A stretch of DNA of 64,000 nt from Burkholderia diffusa (lineage in GTDB: Bacteria; Pseudomonadota; Gammaproteobacteria; Burkholderiales; Burkholderiaceae). The stretch's first letter is position 1. Each line of letters opens with the position of its first letter. Made by a program: the position numbers and the translations under genes. The DNA lies in the NCBI RefSeq assembly GCF_001718315.1, contig NZ_CP013362.1, positions 2,666,001 to 2,730,000 of the forward strand, read 5' to 3'. The notes under the pieces were generated by a model. That model was not told the DNA's origin, did not search any database, and saw only the letters and a program-made list of their open reading frames with translations. Below, piece by piece: positions 57,158 through 64,000 of this stretch.

Positions 57158-57178
57158 ATACGCGATTCATGCTGTCAA
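57150..57178 (-). promoter_or_regulatory. Promoter of the polyol ABC/SDR operon
   Basis: On the minus strand a perfect TTGACA (57178-57173) and GATCAT (57155-57150) are 17 bp apart, the same -10 and spacing as before dalD. The predicted start of transcription is near 57143, about 80 nt before the GTG. Confidence 0.65.
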
Positions 57179-57342
57179 GGCGACGCGACGGCTTTCGATG
57201 ATGCGCTGCGGCATGCTCGCGCCGGGCATCGAGTGGAGAACCACGTCCGGCAAGGCGCGGCGCCTCGGGTGCGGCGCGGCTGAAACGGCGGTGAAGGGGA
57301 CGGAGCCGGTGCGCGGGAGGAATTCGGGCTGCACGTCGGAAA

Positions 57343-57376
57343 GATACGTTATATCATCGCGATACTTCGTTACATT
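57343..57376. promoter_or_regulatory. Possible Zur-controlled region before zur-znuACB
   Basis: An AT-rich stretch with GATACGTTATATC and GATACTTCGTTACATT lies 15-50 bp before the zur start. It contains GTTATA, the half-site typical of Zur boxes in beta-proteobacteria, but the palindrome is imperfect. Confidence 0.35.
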
Positions 57377-57390
57377 GCCTGCTTCACGCC

Positions 57391-57852
57391 ATGGCCACCT
57401 CATCGCCCATCGACGCCCGGCTGTCCCGGGCCGACGCATTCGCCGCCGAGCACGGGCTCGCGTGGACGCCGTTGCGCCGCCAGGTCTACGAACGCGTGCT
57501 GGCCGCGCAGCGTCCGATCGGCGCATACGACCTGCTCGCCGAGCTCGAGCCGCAGCGCGGCCGCGTGCCGCCGACGACCGTCTATCGCGCGCTGGATTTC
57601 CTCGTCGAGCACGGCTTCATCCACCGGATCGAATCGAAGAACGCGTTCTTCGCGTGCTGCGAGATCGGCGTGCCGCACGAAGGCCAGTTCCTGATCTGCG
57701 ACGCGTGCGGCGAGACCGTCGAGATTCCGGGCAGCGACCTCGCGAAACAGCTGTCGGCGAGCGCGCCCGCGCACGGGTTCGAAGTCCACCACCAGGTCGT
57801 CGAGCTGAACGGCCTGTGCGGACACTGCAAGGGCAAGCCCGCGCCACGCTGA
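57391..57852 (+). CDS. zur: Fur-family zinc uptake regulator Zur
   Basis: Zur represses zinc import genes when zinc is sufficient. The 153 residues have a winged-helix domain (about 15-85, with TPLRRQVYERVLAAQRPIGAYDLL and PPTTVYRALDFLVEHGFIHRIESKNAFFAC). A metal-binding C-terminal domain carries CDACGETVEIPG and the final CGHC pair, which fit structural zinc. The Zur rather than Fur assignment rests on the znuACB genes directly downstream and on the domain pattern. It probably controls its own operon. Confidence 0.9.
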   Translation: MATSSPIDARLSRADAFAAEHGLAWTPLRRQVYERVLAAQRPIGAYDLLAELEPQRGRVPPTTVYRALDFLVEHGFIHRIESKNAFFACCEIGVPHEGQFLICDACGETVEIPGSDLAKQLSASAPAHGFEVHHQVVELNGLCGHCKGKPAPR

Positions 57853-57900
57853 CGTTGCATCCCGCGGCGCATGGTGCCGCCCCTTCCAACGAGGAGTTTC

Positions 57901-58815
57901 ATGTCCATTTCCCTGAAGCGCGCGCCGCGGCGCGCCCTGCCGCTTGCCCGTCTGTTTGCCGCCGCGGCCGCCGCGCTGTCGATTGCCGCCCCCGCCCTCG
58001 CGCAGGCCGCGACCGTCAACGTGGTCGCCGCCGAGAATTTCTATGGCGACGTCGCATCGCAGATCGGCGGCCGCCACGTCGCGGTGACCAGCATCCTCAG
58101 CAATCCCGACCAGGATCCGCACCTGTTCGAAGCGAGCCCGAAGACCGCACGCGCACTGCAGCACGCGCAGGTCGTGATCTACAACGGCGCGGACTACGAT
58201 CCGTGGATGGGCAAGCTGCTCGGCGCGTCGAAGCAGGCGAAGCGCACGACGATCGTCGTCGCGGATCTCGTCGGCAAGAAGGCCGGCGACAACCCGCACC
58301 TGTGGTACGACCCGGCGACCATGCCGGCCGCCGCGCGCGCGATCGCGGCCGAGCTCGGCCGTGCCGACCCGGCGAACAAGGCCGACTACGACGCGAACCT
58401 GCAGAAGTTCGTCGCGTCGCTGAAGCCCGTCGACGACAAGGTCGCCGCGCTGCGCGCGCAATACAAGGGCGTGCCGGTCACGGCCACCGAGCCGGTGTTC
58501 GGCTACATGTCCGACGCGATCGGCCTCGACATGCGCAACCAGCGCTTCCAGCTCGCGACGATGAACGACACCGAAGCCAGCGCGCAGGACGTCGCCGCGT
58601 TCGAGAACGACCTGCGCAAGAAGCAGGTGCGCGTGCTGATCTACAACAGCCAGGCCGAAGCGCCGATGACCAAGCGCCTGCTGAAGATCGCGCGCGAAGG
58701 CGGCGTGCCGAGCGTGAGCGTCACCGAGACGCAGCCGGCCGGCAAGACCTTCCAGCAATGGATGGCCGGCCAGCTCGACGCGCTCGCGGCCGCGCTTTCC
58801 GCCAGCAAGAAATGA
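57901..58815 (+). CDS. znuA: Zinc ABC transporter substrate-binding protein
   Basis: This periplasmic cluster A-I metal-binding protein has 304 residues. A Sec signal peptide covers residues 1 to about 36, ending near LAQAA. Metal-ligand segments are NPDQDPHLFEASPKTARALQHAQVVIYNGADYDPWM (first His, about 76) and DNPHLWYDPATMP (second His, about 138). VPVTATEPVFGYMSDAIG follows in the C-terminal lobe. It lacks the long His-rich loop of many ZnuA proteins. Such a tail occurs instead on ZnuC in this operon. It lies 48 bp after zur. Confidence 0.9.
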   Translation: MSISLKRAPRRALPLARLFAAAAAALSIAAPALAQAATVNVVAAENFYGDVASQIGGRHVAVTSILSNPDQDPHLFEASPKTARALQHAQVVIYNGADYDPWMGKLLGASKQAKRTTIVVADLVGKKAGDNPHLWYDPATMPAAARAIAAELGRADPANKADYDANLQKFVASLKPVDDKVAALRAQYKGVPVTATEPVFGYMSDAIGLDMRNQRFQLATMNDTEASAQDVAAFENDLRKKQVRVLIYNSQAEAPMTKRLLKIAREGGVPSVSVTETQPAGKTFQQWMAGQLDALAAALSASKK

Positions 58816-58828
58816 CCCGCGCAACGAC

Positions 58829-59719
58829 ATGACTGCCACTCCCCACGCACTCGCACTCGATCGCGTCACGCTTGAACTGGGCGGCCGCACGATCCTGCGC
58901 GACGTGAGCTTCTCGATCGAACCGGGCGAATTCGTCGGCGTGCTCGGGCCGAATGGCGCGGGCAAGACGACGCTGATGCGCGCGGTGCTCGGTCTCGTTC
59001 CCGTCACGGGCGGCACGCTGTCGGTCGGCGGCGTGCCGGTCGCGCGCGGCAACGCGTCGATCGGCTACATGCCGCAGATCAGGAGCGGGCTCGCGAATCG
59101 CCGGATGCGCGGCTACGACTTCGTCGCGATGGCCGCCGACGGCCATCGCTGGGGGCTGCCGCACATCAACGCCGCGACGCGACGCGACGTCGACCGCGTG
59201 CTCGACCTCGTCGGCGGCCCGACGCTCGCGCGCCGGCCGCTGTCGGAGCTGTCGGGCGGCGAGCGGCAGCGCCTGCTGCTCGCGCAGTGCCTGCTCGGCA
59301 GCCCCAAGCTGCTGCTGCTCGACGAGCCGCTGATCAGCCTCGACCCGAACCACCAGCGCGGCGTCGTCGAACTCGTGCGCAACGTGCAGCGCGAGCTCGG
59401 CATCACCGTGCTGTTTTCCGCGCACGAACTGAATCCGCTGCTGAACGCGCTCGATCGCGTGCTGTATCTCGGCAACGGCGTCGCGGCGCTCGGCACCGTC
59501 GACGAGGTGATCACCAAGCCCGTGCTGTCGGGGCTCTACGGTTCGCCGATCGACGTGATGCGCGTGAACGGCAAGATCTTCGTGATGTCGGGCGACGTCG
59601 AAATCGAAAAGCACGATCACGAACACGAGGACGACGACGGCCACTCGCACGGCGGTGGCGGCGGCCACGGCGATCATCACCACGGACACGCTCATTCCGG
59701 GCATTCCCACGATGTTTGA
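58829..59719 (+). CDS. znuC: Zinc ABC transporter ATP-binding protein with His-rich tail
   Basis: This ATPase energises zinc import. The 296 residues contain Walker A GPNGAGKTTLMR (about 39-50), signature LSGGERQRLLLAQCL (about 140-154) and Walker B LLLLDEPLISLD (about 161-172), with FSAHELNPLL at the switch. After about residue 255 there is a tail rich in His, Asp and Gly (for example HDHEHEDDDGHSHGGGG). It could bind zinc in the cytoplasm and sense or buffer it. Most ZnuC proteins are nearer 250 residues and lack this. It overlaps znuB by 8 bp. Confidence 0.9.
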   Translation: MTATPHALALDRVTLELGGRTILRDVSFSIEPGEFVGVLGPNGAGKTTLMRAVLGLVPVTGGTLSVGGVPVARGNASIGYMPQIRSGLANRRMRGYDFVAMAADGHRWGLPHINAATRRDVDRVLDLVGGPTLARRPLSELSGGERQRLLLAQCLLGSPKLLLLDEPLISLDPNHQRGVVELVRNVQRELGITVLFSAHELNPLLNALDRVLYLGNGVAALGTVDEVITKPVLSGLYGSPIDVMRVNGKIFVMSGDVEIEKHDHEHEDDDGHSHGGGGGHGDHHHGHAHSGHSHDV

Positions 59720-60497
59720 ATACGACTTCATGATCAACGCGTTCGCCGCGTCAGGGATCGTCGCGGTGCTCGCGGGCATCGTCGGCTACTTCCTGGTGCT
59801 GCGCGGACAGACCTTCGCCGGCCATGCGCTGTCGCACGTCGGCTTCACCGGCGCGACGGGCGCGGTGCTGCTGGGTATCTCGCCGATCTGGGGGATGGTC
59901 GGCTTCACGCTCGCGGCCGGGATCGGCATGGGCGCGCTCGGCGAACGGCTCGCGGGCCGTGACGTCGCGATCGGCGTGATCCTGTCGGGCGCGCTCGGAT
60001 TCGGCCTGCTGTTCCTGCACTTCTTCACGTCGTTCGCGACGCAAGTCACCGCACTGCTGTTCGGCAACGTGCTCGCGGTCAGCCACGACACGCTCGCGGT
60101 GCTGGCCGGCATCGGCGCGGTGAGCCTCGTCGCGCTCGCGCTGATCGCGCGCCCGCTGCTGTTCGCGTCGCTGCAGCCCGAACTGGCCGAAGCCAAGGGC
60201 GTGTCGCTTCGCACGGTGTCGATGCTGTTCCTCGCGGTATGCGCGCTCGCGGTGGCCGCGGCCACGCAGATCGTCGGCGTGCTTCTCGTGTTCACGCTGC
60301 TGGTCGGGCCGGCTGCGGCCGCGCAGAACGTATCGACGCGGCTGTCGACCGGCGTGCTGCTCGCCGCGCTGTTCGCGCTGTTCGAAGCGTGGGCCGGCAT
60401 CGCGCTCGCGTATCACACCGACTGGCCGACGAGCTTCTGGATCACCGCGCTGTCGGCGCTCGTGTATGGGGCGAGCCTGTTGCGGCGACGCACATGA
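59712..60497 (+). CDS. znuB: Zinc ABC transporter permease
   Basis: This ABC-3 family inner-membrane permease has 261 residues and about eight helices. It opens MFEYDFMINAFAASGIVAVLAGIVGYFLVLRGQTFAGHALSHVGFTGA, with the conserved HALSHVGF loop. LLFGNVLAVSHDTL and the VFTLLVGPAAAAQ segment are also typical. It is the last gene of the zur-znuA-znuC-znuB unit, and the ATG overlaps the znuC stop. No metal specificity can be read from it alone; the zur neighbour supports zinc. Confidence 0.9.
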   Translation: MFEYDFMINAFAASGIVAVLAGIVGYFLVLRGQTFAGHALSHVGFTGATGAVLLGISPIWGMVGFTLAAGIGMGALGERLAGRDVAIGVILSGALGFGLLFLHFFTSFATQVTALLFGNVLAVSHDTLAVLAGIGAVSLVALALIARPLLFASLQPELAEAKGVSLRTVSMLFLAVCALAVAAATQIVGVLLVFTLLVGPAAAAQNVSTRLSTGVLLAALFALFEAWAGIALAYHTDWPTSFWITALSALVYGASLLRRRT

Positions 60498-60554
60498 CGG
60501 TCGGCCGGCTCTCGGCAAGCCGCGTAACCTCGGATGTCGACGCACCCGATATTT

Positions 60555-60568
60555 TCAGACCGGTCTGA
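60555..60568. promoter_or_regulatory. Perfect 14-bp palindrome after znuB
   Basis: TCAGACCGGTCTGA is fully palindromic and lies 57 bp after znuB and 55 bp before the effector-like gene. It could be an operator or a minimal stem; no T run follows. Confidence 0.4.
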
Positions 60569-60623
60569 TCGCGCGCGCCGCATTGGCCATGGCAGCATGT
60601 TTAGCCTCCACTTCGACTGAACC

Positions 60624-61091
60624 ATGCCTGCCATGCTCGAATGCACATTCGAACTGAACGATCAGGACATGAGTCGCCTGCAATGCGGCGCCATGTCCTT
60701 TCCCGCCTTTTCGGGCAGCGCGCGTCACTGCAATCGCCGCTCGTCGTCGTGCCTCGCTGGCGAAGGTGCCATTCCGCCAGGTCGTTACTACATCGTTGAT
60801 CGGCCAACCGGCGGTATGCTGGGCCCGCTGCGAGAACTATTCAGCGACAGAAGAGACTGGTTTGCGCTCTACGCCGCCGACGACAGCATCGACGATTACG
60901 TACTTTGCGACGACGTCAGGCGCGGCAACTTCCGGCTTCACCCCAAAGGCGTGCAGGGAATCAGCCGTGGATGCGTAACCATCGAATCGACGATCGATTA
61001 CGCGCGGCTGAGAGACTTGCTGATCGCGCAGAAGCCGGTTCCGATCCCCGGTTCCTCCGCGCAGGCATACGGCACGATTGCAGTCAAATGA
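60624..61091 (+). CDS. Tlde1/DUF2778-like L,D-transpeptidase-related antibacterial effector
   Basis: The 155 residues fit the DUF2778 (Tlde1) group, type VI secretion effectors related to L,D-transpeptidases that damage peptidoglycan of rival cells. Seen directly are PPGRYYIVDRPTGG (about 51-64) and the catalytic segment FRLHPKGVQGISRGCVTI with H106, S114 and C117. No signal peptide is present, as expected for a cargo delivered by T6SS. Its codon use includes AGA-AGA (60849-60854), rare in this genome, and the DNA is visibly more AT-rich than its neighbours. The start could be 60624 or 60633; no good ribosome site is seen. No T6SS genes are nearby. Confidence 0.78.
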   Translation: MPAMLECTFELNDQDMSRLQCGAMSFPAFSGSARHCNRRSSSCLAGEGAIPPGRYYIVDRPTGGMLGPLRELFSDRRDWFALYAADDSIDDYVLCDDVRRGNFRLHPKGVQGISRGCVTIESTIDYARLRDLLIAQKPVPIPGSSAQAYGTIAVK

Positions 61092-61366
61092 AGCGAGTCG
61101 CGTACCGAGCCGCAGTCATCGCATGGGCGCTCGTGGCATCCGTGTCGCTGGCAAGGCTGTGCCTCACTCACGAATCGTTCGCACTACCGATTCCCGAGCG
61201 CACGTGGGCCTGGCTCTTCACGCACGTTCCCGGATTCTGGGACGGCGAGGCAGGCGATGATCTCGTCATCGTCGTGCATTGGCTGATAGCGCTTGCGGTG
61301 GTGATACCGGCGACATGGCTCGCCTTGCGGGTGCTGCGAAAGTCGAAGTGCCACGCCACCCGCTGA
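61088..61366 (+). CDS. Small two-helix membrane protein, probable immunity to the Tlde1-like effector
   Basis: This 92-residue protein has two hydrophobic helices (about 7-25 and 61-83). The loop of about 35 residues between them contains Trp and acidic residues, and the short tail is basic. The ATG overlaps the effector stop as ATGA, so the two are translated together. An inner-membrane protein with a periplasmic loop could neutralise a toxin acting on peptidoglycan. No family is recognised, and the immunity role rests on position, size and topology only. Confidence 0.68.
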   Translation: MKRVAYRAAVIAWALVASVSLARLCLTHESFALPIPERTWAWLFTHVPGFWDGEAGDDLVIVVHWLIALAVVIPATWLALRVLRKSKCHATR

Positions 61367-61394
61367 CGCAGGATGGCGCGGCAGGTTTGCCGCA

Positions 61395-62243
61395 CTAACG
61401 GGACAACGCCCGCGCATGATGCGTGATGTGATCGGCGATGAACGTCGAGATGAAGTAGTAACCGTGGTCGTAGCCCGCATGGCGGCGCAGCGTAAGCGGC
61501 TGGCCGGCCTTCGCGCACGCGGCTTCGAACACGTCCGGGTTCAGCTGGTTCGCGAGGAACTGGTCGGCAAGACCTTGGTCGACGAGGATGCCGTCCGCGA
61601 ACTTGGGCGCATCCGTGCGCGCGACAAGTTCGCTTGCATCGTGCTGCTTCCACGCTTCGCGATCATCGCCGAGGTAGCCCGAGAACGCCTTCTCGCCCCA
61701 CGGGCAACGCGTCGGCGCGGCAATCGGCGCGAACGCCGACACCGACCGGTACAGCTCGGGGTGACGCAGCGCGAGCGTCAGCGCGCCGTGCCCGCCCATC
61801 GAGTGACCGAAGATTCCAAGCCGCACACCGTCGATCGGCAGCTCGGCCGTGATGAGCTCACGCAGTTCACCCGTCACGTACGATTCCATCCGGTAATGCG
61901 CGGACCACGGCGCTTGCGTCGCGTCGACGTAGAAGCCCGCGCCGACGCCGAAATCCCACGCATCGGTCTCACCCGGCACGCCCGCGCCGCGCGGGCTCGT
62001 ATCGGGCATCACGAGCGCGAGGCCGTGCTGCGCCGCGTACTGCTGCGCGCCGCCCTTGATCGCGAACGTCTCCTCGGTGCACGTGAGCCCCGCGAGATAG
62101 AACAGCGCCGGCACGCGGCCGTGCGCGGCCTGCGGCGGCAGGTACACCGAGAACTTCATCGACAGGCCGATCGCCTTCGAATCGTGGCGATAGAAGCGTT
62201 GCTCGCCACCGTGGCAAGCATGCGAAGAAACGAGTTCGAGCAT
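61395..62243 (-). CDS. fghA: S-formylglutathione hydrolase
   Basis: FghA hydrolyses S-formylglutathione to glutathione and formate, the last step of glutathione-dependent formaldehyde detoxification. The 282 residues are an esterase-D-type alpha/beta hydrolase. LFYLAGLTCTEETFAIKGGAQ is at about 48-68, MPDTSPRG at about 77-84 and the nucleophile in GHSMGGHGAL (about 146-155). The catalytic His lies in HAGYDHGYYFISTF near the end. The ATG at 62243 follows GGAAGGGAA. The partner alcohol dehydrogenase gene, often adjacent, is absent here. Formaldehyde from the methanethiol oxidase in this window would be one source of substrate. Confidence 0.93.
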   Translation of the reverse strand: MLELVSSHACHGGEQRFYRHDSKAIGLSMKFSVYLPPQAAHGRVPALFYLAGLTCTEETFAIKGGAQQYAAQHGLALVMPDTSPRGAGVPGETDAWDFGVGAGFYVDATQAPWSAHYRMESYVTGELRELITAELPIDGVRLGIFGHSMGGHGALTLALRHPELYRSVSAFAPIAAPTRCPWGEKAFSGYLGDDREAWKQHDASELVARTDAPKFADGILVDQGLADQFLANQLNPDVFEAACAKAGQPLTLRRHAGYDHGYYFISTFIADHITHHARALSR

Positions 62244-62490
62244 GGGATTCCCTTCCGTTCGATACAGCACAATCGGGCGAATCGATTCGCCCTTCTTGAT
62301 CGGGTCGGCGCCGCCGTGGAGCGTCTCGAGCGGCAGCGCATGCGGATCAGGCCGAGCCGCGACAGCCGGCACGGCGATACCGTAGCGTGCCCGTCATGAT
62401 CCCCGATCCTGCAGCCCGTCGCGTGCGGGAAACAGCCGCCGGCTTGCCGCGATGCGTCACCGCTGTCGCGACAGGACAAGCGTACCGAGT

Positions 62491-63927
62491 TTAAACGTCG
62501 GCCGTGAACCACGCATCCGTTCGCGCATACAGATCGACGAAACGCGCATGGCGTGCGGCCAGCGCGCCATCGTCGTGCGGTGCGGCCACCGGCGATGCGG
62601 TGGGCGCCAGCGTGCGCAGCGCGTCTTCGCGCCAGTGTCCGATCGCGAGGCCCGCGAGCAGCGCGGCACCACGCGTCGCGGCGTTCGGACAATCGACCGC
62701 GTCGAGCGACGCGCCGAGCGCATCGGCGAGCAACTGACGCCAGCGCGGATCGACCGAGCCGCCGCCGGCGAGGCGCAGCGTCGCCACCGGATCGGCCCGG
62801 TTCGCATCGCGGATCGCGTCGAGCCCCGCGCGCAACGCGAACGCGACACCCTCGAACGCAGCGCGCATCATCGCGCCGCGCGTGTCGCCGAGCCCGAGAC
62901 CGAGCCAGCCGCCGCGCGCGTCGGGACTCATCCACGGCGAACGCTCGCCCGTCAGATACGGCAGGAAGCAGAGCCGCTCCGACGCCGGCCGCGCGAACGC
63001 GTCGTCATACGCATCCGGCCAGCCCGGATAGCCGAGCCAGCCGCGCACCGCTTCGAGCGCGAGCCCGACGTTCTGCATCGCGGCCATCGTGTAATAGCCG
63101 CCGCCAGCCGCCGTGCGATAACGATGCAGTCCGCGCCGCGCGGGCGGCAATACATCCGCGAGCACGACGATCTGGCCGCCGCTGCCGGTAGTCAACAGCG
63201 CGTCGCCGGCCGCGACGAGCCCGCTGCCGAGTGCCGCGCATGCGGTATCGGCCGCCCCCGTCGCGAGCGGCACGCCGGCCGGCAGCCCGAGTACCGCCGC
63301 CGCCTTCGCATCGAGCACGCCACAGCGCGCACCCGCCGCCCGCACAGGTGCGAACCGGTCGACGGGCAAGCCCAGCGCATCGATCAGCGCCGTATCCCAC
63401 GCGCCGTCCGGCGTCGCGAGCGCGGTCGCGCATGCGTCGCTCGGATCGGCTGCGACCTCGCCGCCCAGCGCGACGCGCAGCCAGTCCTTCGGCTGCACGG
63501 CCCAGCGTGCGTGCGTCAACGCCTGCGGCTCGTGTGCGGCCAGCCAGCGCAACAGCGGACCCGCCATGCCGGGCGCGACCGGATTCGACGCCGTCGGCCA
63601 ATCGGCCGCGTCTGTTTCGCGCACCGCCCGCGTGTCTGGCCACAACAGGGCGGGCCGCACCGGCTGCCCGGCCACGTCGATCAGCACGACGCCATGCATC
63701 TGGCCGGAAAAACCGATCGCCGCGACCTGCGCGCGCTCGCCGGCCGGCAGCCGCGCAGCGGCACGCACGAGCGCCTGCCACCATACATCGGGGGCGATTT
63801 CAGCCCAGCCGGGCTGCGGCGACGACAACGCATAAGGTTCGCTCGCAACCGCGCGCTCGACGCCATCGGCATCGAGCGTGACGAGTTTGACTGAGCCGGT
63901 ACCGAGGTCGATTCCGAGCAGGCGCAT
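62491..63927 (-). CDS. FGGY-family carbohydrate kinase, xylulokinase-like
   Basis: The 478 residues form a complete FGGY kinase that phosphorylates a sugar or polyol. The N-terminal phosphate loop is LLGIDLGTGSVKLVTLD. AIGFSGQMHGVVLI (about 70-83), ADPSDACATALATPDGAWD and FLPYLTGERSPWMSPDARGGWLGL follow, then a C-terminal ADP site with LRLAGGGSVDPRWRQLLAD. It resembles XylB but is clearly different from the xylB at 46065, so it may act on another ketose such as D-xylulose, L-ribulose or a related sugar. No dehydrogenase or transporter flanks it inside the window. Confidence 0.85.
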   Translation of the reverse strand: MRLLGIDLGTGSVKLVTLDADGVERAVASEPYALSSPQPGWAEIAPDVWWQALVRAAARLPAGERAQVAAIGFSGQMHGVVLIDVAGQPVRPALLWPDTRAVRETDAADWPTASNPVAPGMAGPLLRWLAAHEPQALTHARWAVQPKDWLRVALGGEVAADPSDACATALATPDGAWDTALIDALGLPVDRFAPVRAAGARCGVLDAKAAAVLGLPAGVPLATGAADTACAALGSGLVAAGDALLTTGSGGQIVVLADVLPPARRGLHRYRTAAGGGYYTMAAMQNVGLALEAVRGWLGYPGWPDAYDDAFARPASERLCFLPYLTGERSPWMSPDARGGWLGLGLGDTRGAMMRAAFEGVAFALRAGLDAIRDANRADPVATLRLAGGGSVDPRWRQLLADALGASLDAVDCPNAATRGAALLAGLAIGHWREDALRTLAPTASPVAAPHDDGALAARHARFVDLYARTDAWFTADV

Positions 63928-64000
63928 GACGGGTTGGTGTATTCGGGTGAACGGATATCGATGATAGCGGGATCGCGAGATGCGGCCCGATTTGCACGGC

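Larger units (their letters stand above)
57064..57390. other. Divergent control region between the polyol operon and zur
   Basis: This 327-bp gap carries the polyol promoter and operator (57123-57178) on the minus strand. A possible zinc-regulated region lies near 57343-57376 on the plus strand. The middle (57180-57340) shows nothing I can name. Confidence 0.7.

Noticed and set aside
60498..61400. Prophage or genomic-island boundary around the effector cassette
   Set aside because: No integrase, tRNA attachment site or flanking direct repeats were seen; only the two-gene cassette has unusual composition.

Overview
The window is about 64 kb of GC-rich, densely coded DNA that reads as a Burkholderia primary chromosome, most likely the Burkholderia cepacia complex. 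The basis is the gene order sodB-xseA-lpxK-kdsB-adk and murJ-rpsT-argF-murB-yajQ-plsY, the codon use, and protein sequences that look like Burkholderia orthologues. No species is proven. I see no rRNA, tRNA, CRISPR array, insertion sequence or prophage.

Region 1 (1-30,700) is mostly conserved housekeeping. It holds a 5'-truncated chromate transporter, Fe superoxide dismutase, exonuclease VII large subunit, the LPS genes lpxK and kdsB with a Trm112-like gene between them, adk, a short-chain dehydrogenase, a SirB1-type protein, murJ, rpsT with a good promoter and terminator, a DUF3579 gene, argF, murB, yajQ, plsY, ybaK, an AMP-forming ligase, xerD-ogt, queG, tsaE-amiC, an EamA exporter, a pirin, a thioredoxin-TPR protein, tcdA, pdxH, cfa, a DUF72 protein and msrA.

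Region 2 (31,200-44,400) is catabolic. A methanethiol oxidase is translationally coupled to a membrane protein. Next come a flavin reductase and the kynurenine module (kynR, divergent from kynB-kynU-kynA). Then follows a minus-strand operon of benzoylformate decarboxylase, aldehyde dehydrogenase, a ketopantoate-reductase-family enzyme and an aromatic-acid-type MFS transporter. A divergent LysR regulator faces this operon across a perfect inverted repeat. Together these could form a D-mandelate to benzoate route.

Region 3 (44,400-57,200) is a polyol locus in two facing transcription units. dalD-xylB and a SorC-family regulator are on the plus strand. A sorbitol/galactitol-type dehydrogenase, PfkB kinase, GatZ-family protein, complete sugar ABC transporter and HAD phosphatase are on the minus strand. 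Both units start from nearly identical promoter-operators: TTGAC(T/A), a 17-nt spacer, GATCAT, then a palindrome with a 7-nt centre that overlaps the -10. This defines a probable local SorC regulon that feeds pentitols to xylulose 5-phosphate and hexitols to fructose 6-phosphate.

Region 4 (57,390-64,000) holds the zinc operon zur-znuA-znuC-znuB. A more AT-rich two-gene cassette follows, which looks like a Tlde1/DUF2778 peptidoglycan-targeting effector with a small membrane immunity protein. The window ends with S-formylglutathione hydrolase and a second FGGY (xylulokinase-like) kinase.
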